Assembly: GCA_903903635.1 (NCBI GenBank)
Contig: CAIUZK010000048.1
Location: 1-37,998, forward strand
DNA length: 37,998 nt
Source: an uncultured Bacteroidota bacterium
GTDB taxonomy: Bacteria > Bacteroidota > Bacteroidia > Chitinophagales > Chitinophagaceae
Reading direction: 5' to 3'
The notes below the pieces were generated by a model. It had not been told where the DNA came from and ran no database searches. It worked only from the letters and a program-made list of their open reading frames with translations. Within the stretch, counting starts at the first letter, position 1. Each line of letters opens with the position of its first letter. Below, piece by piece: positions 14,550 through 23,215 of the stretch. A program made the translations under genes and the position numbers.

Positions 14550-16532
14550 ATGAAAAGAATACTTTTCTTGTTGATAGCTGCCAATGGAGCATTATCGGCC
14601 ATCGCACAATCGCCAGTAACTAGTACCAAGGCAGATGCACCCGGGCATAATCGCAGGTGGTTCATGACAGACAGTATGTTAAGCAGGTGGGTTATTGATG
14701 TAAATGTTCTTGGCGGAATGCTCACTCAGGACCTCACCGTTGCCAGCACAAATGGTAATTATACTAACGGAATTAATAATAATCTGGGTAAACTTAGTTT
14801 TAGCAACGGTCTGTCTTATGGCGCCGATGCTCAGTTGGGTTTCTTCTGCTTCGGTAATAAATCTCATTTTGGTCTGGGTAGCGGTATCAGCTACTTATAC
14901 CAGACTGGTGATCTTACCCTCGATAAATTCAGTGTACAGTACCAGTCAACCGACAATAATGGTAACACATTCAGGCAGTTGATTGATGCTAACAAGAAGA
15001 TTACGGAAAAGGTAACAGTTACCAATATCAGTATTCCATTGTTACTTAAGTACAAGAAAAGGTTTACTCAGAGAGTAGGTGTTTCTGCCGATGCGGGAAT
15101 CCTCTATAACGTTCAGATGAAGAACGATTATAAAACTGATGCCAGTTTCGATTATCAGGCTATTTATCAGTTCACTGCTCCTCCTGATGGTTTACCTACT
15201 GTTTATGACAATGGTGTAAATCCAAATCCTAACGATTACATGGTTACAAAAGCTTCTTTCCTTAACCATAATCCAAACGGAAATGTTAATGACTTTTTCA
15301 AATCACAGTATGAGCATGGTTTGAATGTTGGTCTGAATGCTAAACCAAAAACAGACGTAGGTACTGTTTCTTACGTTACTGGTTCTGTTGGTTTATTATT
15401 CCGTCCTACTTTCAATTTGTTCCTGTCTGACTGGTGTTCACTTAACCTCGGTGGTTATGTAATGTTTCAGCCATTCAACAACAATGTTCCTACCGATTAT
15501 AAGCTGACTAATAAAGTAGGTGATTACACATCTTCTTTGGCTAGTGTTTCTTCTGGTAGTGCTACTTCTTATGGCGGTAACTTAGGTGTTAGGTTTTACT
15601 TAGGTCAGAGGCACCAGCAAATGGCAATTACTTCTATCGATCAGATGGGACCATTCACTTGCGGATTGTGCGATGGTACTATCATGCTTCATGGTTTAAC
15701 TCCTGGCCGTCAGGCTGTTGTTAAGTACAAAATGAATGGCATTGAGCAAAATGGTTTCACCGGTACAGTTGCTGCCGATGGTACAGTTGAAATTACAGGT
15801 CTTTGCGCTGGTACTTACACTGATATCTCTGCTACTGTAGGTTCTCATCGTGCTACTGGTGTTAATGTAACTTTGGTTGATCCTGTTGTTAAGATTTCTA
15901 CTCAGACTTCTACTAATCCTTCTGCTATAGGCAAATGTGATGCTACTATTACAATGACTGGTTTATATCCTGGTCAGCATGCTACTGTTTATTACAGCTT
16001 GAATGGTGGTTCTCAGGTAGTTTACAATGGTATCGTTGGTTCAGACAATACATTGAAACTGGATGGTCTTTGCGAAGGTGCTTATACAAATGTTGTGGTT
16101 TCTATCAACAATTGTACTGCTAATGGTACTGATGTTACCCTTACTGCACCTCCTCCTCCACCTCCTCCTCCACCTCCGGTTGAGAAAGGAATCGATCCTT
16201 CAACTCCAATCCTGTTCGACCTTGGTAAAACTCAGATCCACGAATCTTCTCTGGATATCCTTGAAGAAGCTGTTCTTGAGCTGAATGATAACAAGAGCGC
16301 TTACATCATTATCGATGGTCACACCGATGATATTGGTAGTCCTTCATCCAACAGGGTACTTTCTTACAAACGTGCTCAGGCCGTTAAAGATTATCTGAAA
16401 GAAATGGGTATCGACGAAAAGAGGTTGATAACTGTTGGTCACGGTGAAGAAGAACCTATCGCTCCTAACACGTCTTCTGAAGGTCGTGCTAAGAACCGTA
16501 GGGTTATCATGACACTCCGCCATCAGCATTAA
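14550..16532 (+). CDS. Outer-membrane beta-barrel/OmpA-family protein with repeated modules
   Basis: A 660-residue protein starting with a signal peptide (MKRILFLLIAANGALSAIAQ). Residues about 45-350 look like an outer-membrane barrel, with alternating short strands and aromatic-rich turns. Two related modules of about 88 residues follow: CGLCDGTIMLHGLTPG with GLCAGTY, and IGKCDATITMTGLYPG with GLCEGAY. A run of ten prolines (about residue 534) leads into a C-terminal OmpA domain (about 550-655) with ILFDLGKTQI, IDGHTDDIGSPSSN and GRAKNRRV, which binds peptidoglycan. It starts 25 bases after the giant surface protein, has the same U-ending codon bias, and ends at a strong terminator. It is therefore probably co-expressed and may hold or export-anchor that protein at the cell surface; that role is inference. 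Confidence 0.85.
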   Translation: MKRILFLLIAANGALSAIAQSPVTSTKADAPGHNRRWFMTDSMLSRWVIDVNVLGGMLTQDLTVASTNGNYTNGINNNLGKLSFSNGLSYGADAQLGFFCFGNKSHFGLGSGISYLYQTGDLTLDKFSVQYQSTDNNGNTFRQLIDANKKITEKVTVTNISIPLLLKYKKRFTQRVGVSADAGILYNVQMKNDYKTDASFDYQAIYQFTAPPDGLPTVYDNGVNPNPNDYMVTKASFLNHNPNGNVNDFFKSQYEHGLNVGLNAKPKTDVGTVSYVTGSVGLLFRPTFNLFLSDWCSLNLGGYVMFQPFNNNVPTDYKLTNKVGDYTSSLASVSSGSATSYGGNLGVRFYLGQRHQQMAITSIDQMGPFTCGLCDGTIMLHGLTPGRQAVVKYKMNGIEQNGFTGTVAADGTVEITGLCAGTYTDISATVGSHRATGVNVTLVDPVVKISTQTSTNPSAIGKCDATITMTGLYPGQHATVYYSLNGGSQVVYNGIVGSDNTLKLDGLCEGAYTNVVVSINNCTANGTDVTLTAPPPPPPPPPPVEKGIDPSTPILFDLGKTQIHESSLDILEEAVLELNDNKSAYIIIDGHTDDIGSPSSNRVLSYKRAQAVKDYLKEMGIDEKRLITVGHGEEEPIAPNTSSEGRAKNRRVIMTLRHQH

Positions 16533-16549
16533 TAATTACTTTATAAAAT

Positions 16550-16587
16550 AATAAAGAAAGGCTATCCTCGGGTAGCCTTTCTTTATT
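16550..16587 (+). terminator. Rho-independent terminator after the OmpA-family gene
   Basis: AATAAAGAAAGGCTA (16550-16564) pairs perfectly with TAGCCTTTCTTTATT (16573-16587) across an 8-base loop and ends in a T-rich tail. It closes the two-gene surface operon. Confidence 0.85.
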
Positions 16588-16656
16588 ATTGCATTTGTTG
16601 AAGGAACATGGATAATAATGAACGGCTATCTATTTTGTTGAAAAGCAAAATGGAAA

Positions 16657-16829
16657 GAAAACAGACGTAAAGACCGACCCCGAAGTGGCAATGTCATTAA
16701 CTAAAGGAAGTCCGTAGGACTTCAATGTTTGTAGCCGCCAGTGAAACTGGCGGAAAACAGACGTAAAGACCGACCCCGTAGTGGCGAATGTACCCTGAGA
16801 GATACCGAGTGCTTAAGTTAATGACATTG
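16657..16829. repeat. Structured non-coding repeat element with direct and inverted repeats
   Basis: Two direct copies of a 26-base unit (GAAAACAGACGTAAAGACCG and six more bases) lie at 16657-16682 and 16753-16778. A 14-base inverted pair, CAATGTCATTAACT and its complement, lies at 16689-16702 and 16816-16829. Inside are two perfect hairpins: GAAGTCC/GGACTTC (16707-16723) and CCGCCAGT/ACTGGCGG (16735-16753). No open frame runs through it. The layout resembles a REP or MITE-like dispersed element; other genome copies are not visible in this window. Confidence 0.6.
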
Positions 16830-17240
16830 TCCATAGGGGGGGCAACAATTCGTGCAAATGGAGAATTCTTGTCATTTTACAAACTACTGATTGTCATATA
16901 TTTATAACGCATATCTGGTAGCCTCGCTGAACCATTTTGCTGGGTTCATAATTATATCCAAATTGCATTTGTGATTGCGGTTCATTATAACCATCTCTAT
17001 GCATCTTTAGAGTTGTGTTGTGGCGTATTTTGGATGCGACTTTGATATTTGCTGCTATATCAGGACAATATAAACAGACATAGTCCGGAGAACAATACCA
17101 TGCGTAGCCAGGGAGGAAGTCCTTTCAATAATTATTGTTCAATCCAGCCCGGAATGGGTTGGACATTGTGCTTATGCCGGATTTTCATCTACTTGGTATA
17201 ACACGATTATAAGTATGTTTTTAATATCTGAGTGGAATTA
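16830..17240. other. Unassigned intergenic DNA before the efflux operon's 3' end
   Basis: About 410 bases in which no reading frame, RNA fold or family resemblance could be supported on either strand. All frames are interrupted within a few tens of codons. A T-rich segment just below 17240 may terminate the efflux operon, but no clean hairpin was found. Confidence 0.4.
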
Positions 17241-17936
17241 CTACTTGTTCTTGTGGTGATGCATCAATATTTCCCCATCGGCCATTTCAATAATCCGGTC
17301 CGACCGTTGTGCGAAATCCTCATCATGCGTTACCGTTACGATCGTCTGCCCGAATTCTTTTGATAGCTTTTGAAACAGGTCGAACACTATTTCGGTATTT
17401 TTCGAGTCAAGGTTCCCTGTTGGCTCATCACCCATGATGATCGTAGGGTCGTTGATCAGCGCCCGGGCAATGGCCACACGCTGCTGCTGACCACCCGATA
17501 ACTTATTGGCATTTTTAAGCGCCTGGTCTTCTACACCAAACATCTTCAGTTTCTCATAGGCTCTTGCTTCCACCTCTTTATTCGAGTACTTTCCCAACCT
17601 CAGGCCCGGAATCATTACATTCTTAAGGCAGGTAAAATCAGGCAACAGATAGTGAAACTGGAATACAAAACCTATGGATGCATTTCTGATCCGCGCCAGG
17701 TCATTCAGCGATTTGCCGGTGGCTAATACGCCGTTTATTTCCAGGCTTCCCTGGTAGTCTGTATCCATAGTCGAGAGCACATAGAGCAGGGTAGACTTAC
17801 CGCAACCCGACTTGCCTACTATCGATACAAATTCGCCCTTGTGCACATCAAGGTTGATGTTCTTCAGTACCGGCATATCTACCGGGTCGTGGAAGAATTT
17901 GGTTATGTTTATTGCCTTTAATGCTGAGTCTGCCAT
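17241..17936 (-). CDS. LolD/MacB-type ABC transporter ATP-binding protein
   Basis: Cytoplasmic ATPase of 231 residues. Visible motifs are Walker A GKSGCGKST (41-49), signature LSGGQ (146-150), Walker B IIMGDE (166-171), the D-loop NLDS and the switch His204 in VTHDE. LFQKLSKEFGQTIVTVTHD and the overall length place it in the LolD/FtsE/MacB group, which works with FtsX-fold permeases. Its ATG shares one base with the stop of the permease gene (TAATG), so translation is coupled. It is the last gene of a five-gene operon encoding a tripartite efflux or envelope-transport system. The substrate is unknown. Confidence 0.92.
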   Translation of the reverse strand: MADSALKAINITKFFHDPVDMPVLKNINLDVHKGEFVSIVGKSGCGKSTLLYVLSTMDTDYQGSLEINGVLATGKSLNDLARIRNASIGFVFQFHYLLPDFTCLKNVMIPGLRLGKYSNKEVEARAYEKLKMFGVEDQALKNANKLSGGQQQRVAIARALINDPTIIMGDEPTGNLDSKNTEIVFDLFQKLSKEFGQTIVTVTHDEDFAQRSDRIIEMADGEILMHHHKNK

Positions 17937-19180
17937 TATCCTCTTATTATGTTTACAGGGTCTACTTTAGATGCTTTGCGTGCCGGGAAAAATCCTGCTG
18001 CTATGGTTGTCAATACACCAAAGGTGATAGCCTCTATATAGTGCGGTATATAAAACGACATGGGCAGGTATTTAAGCGTGCCTGCGCCTATGTAAATGCG
18101 CGATACCATGTAGGTAATGCCAAATCCAACCATGATGCCAACCAGCCCGCCCATTAGCCCGATATAAATAGCCTGCTGCAGGAATATGCTGGTAACTGCC
18201 GGGCCGGAGAAACCCTGCGCTTTCAATATGGCTATCTCCTTTATTTTTTCATAGATGGTCATGTTCAGGATGTTGTAAATACCAAACCCTGCCACAAGCA
18301 GCAGCACCCCGATCACCGAATTAAGTATGATAGCCCTTATCTTGAATGCCGCCTTCAGTTGTTCATTGGCCTGCACCCAGTCCTCCGCCTTGTAGCCCGA
18401 TATGGTTTCCAGCTCGCGGGCTACCTGAGGGGCGTTGTTGTAATTTTTCAGGTTGATCTTTATGTCGGTAACATAGCTCCTGTCCTTGCCCATCAGGTTT
18501 TGCGCCTGTATGATGTTTACGTAGCTCTTGGTCTCATCTATCTGCTTTACAGTGGTGGCAAATATACCTATCACCCGCAACACCACCGGGCTGCCCACAC
18601 CCGACCTAACCGTTATATTATCGCCCACATGCAGGCTTAACTTATCGGCCAGGCCCTTGCCTATGAGTATGCTGTTGTTCACCCGTTTCAGGTCATGCAG
18701 ATTGCCCTTTACCATATTGCCCTGCACATCAAACATCTTGTCCTCTTCATTGATGTTCACCCCGGCTACATTGCCCGTCAACTGCACACTGCCGCTGGTA
18801 TAGATCACATTGGCGGTTACCTGTGGGGTCACGGCATCTACCTGTGCGTTTTTAAGTATCTGGTTGATTATGCCATACGGATTGCTGAGCCCCTGGGTCT
18901 GTTTCAGTTGCTTGGGGTTGGTCAGTATCTTGGTCGAATTATCGGTGAGAAAGCTGGTGAGCATATGCGCATCGGCTACCTTATTCTCGCTATACAGCCT
19001 GATGTGCGGGGTATTTGTAAACGACATCTTTTCAAAGTAGTCATTTGTTCCCTTCATCAGCGACTGCATAAAAATGAACATGGATATGCCAAACATCACT
19101 CCCATCGAAGCCACAACGGTCTGCTTCTTCCTGGAAGTAAGGTAGGTAAGCGCTATCTCGGTATTTACACTTATTTTCAT
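17936..19180 (-). CDS. FtsX/MacB-type ABC transporter permease
   Basis: A 414-residue inner-membrane permease with the MacB architecture minus its ATPase domain. There is one N-terminal membrane helix (TVVASMGVMFGISMFIFMQS), a large periplasmic domain (about residues 45-275), then three C-terminal helices from VIGVLLLVAGFGIYNILNMT onward and the conserved cytoplasmic EKIKEIAILKAQGFS. The family transmits ATP-driven motion mechanically to a periplasmic adaptor rather than passing substrate through the membrane. The adaptor gene lies 44 bases upstream in the same operon, and the ATPase gene overlaps by one base downstream. Confidence 0.9.
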   Translation of the reverse strand: MKISVNTEIALTYLTSRKKQTVVASMGVMFGISMFIFMQSLMKGTNDYFEKMSFTNTPHIRLYSENKVADAHMLTSFLTDNSTKILTNPKQLKQTQGLSNPYGIINQILKNAQVDAVTPQVTANVIYTSGSVQLTGNVAGVNINEEDKMFDVQGNMVKGNLHDLKRVNNSILIGKGLADKLSLHVGDNITVRSGVGSPVVLRVIGIFATTVKQIDETKSYVNIIQAQNLMGKDRSYVTDIKINLKNYNNAPQVARELETISGYKAEDWVQANEQLKAAFKIRAIILNSVIGVLLLVAGFGIYNILNMTIYEKIKEIAILKAQGFSGPAVTSIFLQQAIYIGLMGGLVGIMVGFGITYMVSRIYIGAGTLKYLPMSFYIPHYIEAITFGVLTTIAAGFFPARKASKVDPVNIIRG

Positions 19181-19224
19181 TGTTGTTTTATTTTACCGGC
19201 AGGTGCTGGTTTCAGGGGAATAGG

Positions 19225-20325
19225 TCATTTCATTTTTATGATCTTATCGTTGGCAGTAAGCCCTGTAAGCACCTCTATCCATTCATCCGATACTATGCCT
19301 GTTGTTATGGCCACGGTATCTGTTTTTTTGTCCTTTTGCACCAGCACCTTATTACCGCCCATTACATAGGCATGGGGTATTAGCAATGCGTTCTCCTTGC
19401 GGTTGCTGATGATGTTGGCCTGCAACTGTGTGCCCGATATCAACCCCGGCATCTCTTTCAAAAAACGTGCCTCCACTTTATACGATTGCGAGGTCTCATT
19501 AAAGTGCGGATACACCTTGCTGATACGCGCCTCATAAGTTTTGTTTTTCTCAGTGTTCAGTTCCACAAGCACCTGCTGGCCCGGCTGCACCCTGGCTATG
19601 CTGCCCTCATCTATGTCCAGGTTGATCACTATCGAATCGGGGTTGCCAAGTTGTGCCACCTGCTCGCCCTTGCGCACCAGGTCTCCTTGTTTCTTAAAGA
19701 TCTGGTATACCTTGCTTGGCCCTATGGCAAACAGGTTATAATACTGATTGCCCGCCTCGGCATTCTCCAGTTGCGAGCGGCTTACGTTGTAGTCCTGGTT
19801 CACTTTATTCTCAGTGGCCTTATAGTTCTCCAGGGCTGCCTGGTAGTTGCTCAGCGATGATTGGTAATTCAGCCGCGCATTATCCAGGTCCTGCTTCGAT
19901 ACCGAGTTGGAAGTATACAGATGCTCATAGCGCGACAGGCTCATAGAGTCTGTCTGCATTTTGGCCCTGGCTGCGGTTATCTGCGCCTTTATCTGGGTAA
20001 GGGTAGGCGAGTTGCCGGCCGAATTGATTCGGGCATATTCTACATTGGTTTTGGCAATATTCACCTGGGTATGCTGCTGCCTGTTGTCCAGTTGAAACAG
20101 CATCTGCCCGTCCTTCACCAGATCATTCTCGGTCACCAGGCTTTTTTGTATAAACCCATCAAACAACGCAGTGAGTGTATACGCATCTTTAGGCTCTATG
20201 CTGCCCGATGCAAATACCGCTTCGGTTACCGGTCCCTGCTTGGGTATAGCCTCATCAAATTTTGGTTTGCAGCCTGCCACCAGTATTATGGCCAGTAGCG
20301 CTATAGCTGTTTTATTATTGATCAT
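19225..20325 (-). CDS. HlyD/MacA-type periplasmic adaptor lipoprotein
   Basis: Membrane-fusion protein of 366 residues that bridges the permease and the outer-membrane channel. The N-terminus has a lipobox (LVAGC, Cys19), so it is probably lipid-anchored. A split biotinyl-lipoyl domain (VFASGSIEPKDAYTLTALFD and DLVRKGEQVAQLGNP) flanks a coiled-coil hairpin (about residues 75-195), rich in Gln, Asn and Lys with SVSKQDLDNARLNYQSSLSN. A beta-barrel domain and the membrane-proximal domain (NALLIPHAYVMGGNKVLVQ) follow. It sits between the TolC-like and permease genes, 55 and 44 bases away, which fits a MacA or DevB-like role. Confidence 0.9.
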   Translation of the reverse strand: MINNKTAIALLAIILVAGCKPKFDEAIPKQGPVTEAVFASGSIEPKDAYTLTALFDGFIQKSLVTENDLVKDGQMLFQLDNRQQHTQVNIAKTNVEYARINSAGNSPTLTQIKAQITAARAKMQTDSMSLSRYEHLYTSNSVSKQDLDNARLNYQSSLSNYQAALENYKATENKVNQDYNVSRSQLENAEAGNQYYNLFAIGPSKVYQIFKKQGDLVRKGEQVAQLGNPDSIVINLDIDEGSIARVQPGQQVLVELNTEKNKTYEARISKVYPHFNETSQSYKVEARFLKEMPGLISGTQLQANIISNRKENALLIPHAYVMGGNKVLVQKDKKTDTVAITTGIVSDEWIEVLTGLTANDKIIKMK

Positions 20326-20380
20326 TCTCTTGAATTTTTATCAGTGTCTTATTGATGCTCTTAATTGTTTTCTTTACTGC

Positions 20381-21703
20381 TTAAAATGCCTGCTGCCTTA
20401 TCTTTATCTGGTACAGTTGCACCAGCATATCCGACAGGCTGTTGAGGTATTGGTTCTGATAATCCAGGTAATCGCGGAAGGCGCTCAACCGGTCGTCTAT
20501 AGGCGCAATGCCTGCCTCATACCGGTTGGCAATGTGGCGGTAGTTGTCATACGCCAGGTTCATTACGCTCTCCGCCTTTTTCAGCATAGCCGACGATTTC
20601 ATGTAGTTCAGCCGCATGTTCTCATCATTCAGTGCCGACTGGTTCTTAGCGTTCTCATATTGTGCCATGCTTTCATCATAGCTTATCTTGTTTTTCTTTA
20701 CCTGAAACCATCTCGATCCACTGGTAAACAACGGCCATGCAGCCTGCAGCGACCAGTACTGCGATGGAAACCAGCCCGCCACTCCGGTTGCGCCATCTAC
20801 CGGTTCAAATGTTTTGTCGGATCTCGTAGTGCCATAGTTGTACACAATATTTACCGTAGGGGCAAACGATGCCATACTGGCTTTATACCCTGCCAGGCTA
20901 ATCCTTGCCTTGCACAGTGCCAGCCTCAGCGAGGGGTCTTCGGCAAAGGTGCCGTTGCTCTCTACGCCCAGGTTTTGCTGCAGGGTCGATTGTATATCCA
21001 CCGAGTCGGTTACGGCCAGCCCCAGCAGCGCTTTCAGGTTGTTGCGTGCCACCAGCCGTTGGTAGTGTGCCGATATCTGCGATTGCAGCGCACGCTCCAG
21101 GTTCAGCTTCGCCACATCGGCGTTGGCCTCGTTTATGGTTCCTTCCTTAAACTTGTTTTGCGCCGACTGGTACACCGAGTCTGCAACACCTACAGTAGTT
21201 GTTGCTATGCGTTCGGCCTCCATCATCAGGAGGTAAGCGTAGTATTGGGTTGCCAGTTGCTGGTACACCTGCTTGCGGGTATTGGCCACCGAGTCGCGGT
21301 TCATTTCCTCATTCAGCCGTGCTATGCGCACACTGTCCCACCGGGCCACATTCAGCACGCTCATTTGTGCATTGATGCCGCCGGCATATACAAACTGCTG
21401 CCCGAATTGCAACGTTCTGTAAGTGCCTGCCGGGCCACCTGCCAGCGATGCCGGTATCAGTGTGGTTTGCAGCGCCAGGTTATCGGTATAGCTGCCTGTA
21501 GCCGATACCTGTGGCAGCAGCGCGCTGTAGCTCTGCTTTGTGGCATAGCCCGATTTAGCCAACTCATACTTTATCGTCTTTATCGAGATATTATGCTCAT
21601 CGGCATAGCGCCACACATCCTCCACCGATCTGAACACGGTCTGTGCATCAGCTATCCGGCAGATCAGCAACAGGGCAACAATTATTTTTATTCGGTTCAA
21701 CAT
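20381..21703 (-). CDS. TolC-family outer-membrane efflux protein
   Basis: A 440-residue outer-membrane channel subunit. The signal peptide ends near CRIADAQ (about residue 21). The rest shows the TolC duplication: two halves of long amphipathic helices interrupted by short strand segments, with FRSVEDVWRYADEHNISIK at the start and AGIAPIDDRLSAFRDYLDYQ near the end. TolC trimers form the exit duct for tripartite exporters. It lies 51 bases after the TetR gene and 55 bases before the adaptor gene on the same strand, so the operon carries its own dedicated channel. Base composition is higher in G+C than the neighbouring intergenic DNA. Confidence 0.9.
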   Translation of the reverse strand: MLNRIKIIVALLLICRIADAQTVFRSVEDVWRYADEHNISIKTIKYELAKSGYATKQSYSALLPQVSATGSYTDNLALQTTLIPASLAGGPAGTYRTLQFGQQFVYAGGINAQMSVLNVARWDSVRIARLNEEMNRDSVANTRKQVYQQLATQYYAYLLMMEAERIATTTVGVADSVYQSAQNKFKEGTINEANADVAKLNLERALQSQISAHYQRLVARNNLKALLGLAVTDSVDIQSTLQQNLGVESNGTFAEDPSLRLALCKARISLAGYKASMASFAPTVNIVYNYGTTRSDKTFEPVDGATGVAGWFPSQYWSLQAAWPLFTSGSRWFQVKKNKISYDESMAQYENAKNQSALNDENMRLNYMKSSAMLKKAESVMNLAYDNYRHIANRYEAGIAPIDDRLSAFRDYLDYQNQYLNSLSDMLVQLYQIKIRQQAF

Positions 21704-21754
21704 TTTTAAGTGCTTTTATATTTCTTTCTCTTTCTTTTTTCCTTTTCCTCTTTC

Positions 21755-22378
21755 TCATTTAAGCATGTCATGTATCCACATAGGTATCAGTTTCTTACGT
21801 TCCTCCATCAGGGCATTAAACTCGGCTACGCTCATACCTGTTCGGTCGCGCAGCAGCGGGCTTGCCGCAAACGGGAATATGGTCATCGACAGAACATTCA
21901 GCAGTATATGCAGCGGATTGTACTTTAATTTCTTCTTTGCCGACAGTTCCTTCCACTGCTGCACAAACGCTAATTTTTCATGCTTCATTTTACTGAAACC
22001 CAGCCTGCTCAACAGTTTCGCCGGATTGGCATTCACCTCGCTCAGCACAAAAATCGGCAGGTCCGGGTTTCCCTTCAGCATATCTATATAATGGCTTATC
22101 AGTAGCTCTATCTTGGTTTCCAGGCTGGTGGCTGGGTCGCTCACTATGCCCATTACGCTATGCACAAAAAGCTGCAGATGCTCCAGCATGATCATTTCAA
22201 ACAGCTTTTCCTTGCTCCTGAAGTAGTAGTTGATGAGTGCCAGGTTGTAGCCCGATTCAGCAGCAATATCGCGGGTGCGGGTGGCGGCATACCCCTTCTG
22301 GGTAAACACCCTACGTGCCGCCTCCTTTATCTTTTCCTCGGTCGAGGCGTTCTTCTCTATGTCTTCAGTTTTTTTCAC
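21755..22378 (-). CDS. TetR/AcrR-family transcriptional regulator
   Basis: A 207-residue repressor-type regulator. The N-terminal helix-turn-helix spans about residues 14-60 with IKEAARRVFTQKGYAATRTR, IAAESGYNLALINYYFRSKE and KLF, the canonical TetR pattern. The C-terminal part would be the ligand-binding and dimerisation domain. It starts with GTG at 22378. As first gene of the efflux operon it probably represses its own promoter and the operon until a transported compound binds. An 18-base palindrome upstream of the promoter is the likely operator. The ligand is unknown. Confidence 0.92.
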   Translation of the reverse strand: MKKTEDIEKNASTEEKIKEAARRVFTQKGYAATRTRDIAAESGYNLALINYYFRSKEKLFEMIMLEHLQLFVHSVMGIVSDPATSLETKIELLISHYIDMLKGNPDLPIFVLSEVNANPAKLLSRLGFSKMKHEKLAFVQQWKELSAKKKLKYNPLHILLNVLSMTIFPFAASPLLRDRTGMSVAEFNALMEERKKLIPMWIHDMLK

Positions 22379-22388
22379 AATTCCGCCG

Positions 22389-22420
22389 CAAAGTTAAAAT
22401 TAAAAATCTGATTTAAACAA
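22389..22420 (-). promoter_or_regulatory. Promoter of the tetR-efflux operon
   Basis: On the minus strand TAACTTTG (22396-22389) matches TAnnTTTG, with TTG (22420-22418) 21 bases upstream. The -7 element ends ten bases before the GTG start, so the leader is only a few bases long. Confidence 0.55.
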
Positions 22421-22424
22421 CTTA

Positions 22425-22442
22425 TTTAATCAAATGATTAAA
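22425..22442. promoter_or_regulatory. Candidate TetR operator palindrome
   Basis: TTTAATCAAATGATTAAA is an 18-base palindrome, 8-base arms with a two-base centre, immediately upstream of the -33 region of the tetR operon. Size and position fit a TetR dimer site, although AT-rich palindromes also arise by chance. Confidence 0.5.
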
Positions 22443-22528
22443 AATAAGGCAAAGAAAATTTCAATCTCGATTTTAATCAACACAATTGGAAATTGGAAAT
22501 TGAATAATTGGAAATTAAAAAGTAGCCT

Positions 22529-22610
22529 CTCGCGCACATCACGTTGCTCATTCTACTCACATAACATCACCCTCTCCCACGGAGAGGGCCGGGGTGAGGC
22601 CTCTCGCGCA
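22529..22610. repeat. 82-bp module, copy 1
   Basis: Starts CTCGCGCACATCACG and ends CTCTCGCGCA. It contains the hairpin CCCTCTCC/GGAGAGGG (22570-22588) followed by GGGGTGAGG. It is nearly identical to the copy at 22670, with one difference seen (GCCGG here, GCTGG there). Confidence 0.85.
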
Positions 22611-22669
22611 TATCCGGTAACTCACCTGGAAATTGGAAATTGAATAATTAGAAATTTACAAGTGGCTTA

Positions 22670-22751
22670 CTCGCGCACATCACGTTGCTCATTCTACTCA
22701 CATAACATCACCCTCTCCCACGGAGAGGGCTGGGGTGAGGCCTCTCGCGCA
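22670..22751. repeat. 82-bp module, copy 2
   Basis: Second copy, 141 bases after the first, with the same hairpin at 22711-22729. It runs directly into ACATCAGGCAACACAATTGG and the longest TTGGAAA array. Confidence 0.85.
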
Positions 22752-22766
22752 CATCAGGCAACACAA

Positions 22767-22801
22767 TTGGAAATTGGAAATTGGAAATTGGAAATTGGAA
22801 A
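22767..22801. repeat. TTGGAAA tandem array, five perfect units
   Basis: Five exact TTGGAAA units in a row, followed by the common degenerate tail TTGAATAATTGGAAATT. This is the longest of the heptamer arrays in the island, and the copy number differs between arrays, as expected of slippage. Confidence 0.85.
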
Positions 22802-22983
22802 TTGAATAATTGGAAATTAACTATTGGTCCGGAGGCCAGAGCTACTATTAAGCTTCAGTGGCGATAGCACCTTTCATGGTCATCAAGCTCTTCTGCTAAA
22901 TAGTATGAGTCATAGTGATCAGCAAGTAATCTCACAAAACACAGGCCACGATACACGAGCCACAAAACACAGGCCACGTAACA

Positions 22984-23083
22984 CAGCTCCCCTCCTGTTT
23001 TTAGGAGCGGGACGATTGGACGAGGCGAAGGCCGAGTACAATCAGGGGTGGTAAACTCGCGCACTTCAGGCAACTCACTCCCC
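22984..23083. repeat. 100-bp module, copy 1
   Basis: Starts CAGCTCCCCTCCTG and ends CAACTCACTCCCC. It includes a small hairpin CTCCT/AGGAG across GTTTTT and the segment GACGAGGCGAAGGCCGAG. It is about 98 percent identical to the copy at 23216 by direct comparison. Both are followed by a TTGGAAA array. Confidence 0.85.
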
Positions 23084-23215
23084 ACAATTGGAAATTGGAA
23101 ATTGAATAATTGGAAATTAAAAAGTGGCCCCTCGCGCACATCCCGAAACTCATTCTACTTCACCCTCTCCTTAACTCCTTCCTTGAATTAGGATGCCTGC
23201 AAGGGCCACGAAACG

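Noticed and set aside
16830-17240. A decayed transposase or protein gene
   Set aside because: Short translated stretches in several frames were checked, but none gave a recognisable motif, so no pseudogene is called.
18695-19369. A 224-codon plus-strand frame across the permease and adaptor genes
   Set aside because: Shadow of the efflux operon; no family resemblance.
20171-21709. A 512-codon open frame on the plus strand opposite the TolC and adaptor genes
   Set aside because: It is the antisense shadow of two clearly recognised genes, has many Cys, His and Gln residues in no family pattern, and no promoter or partner.
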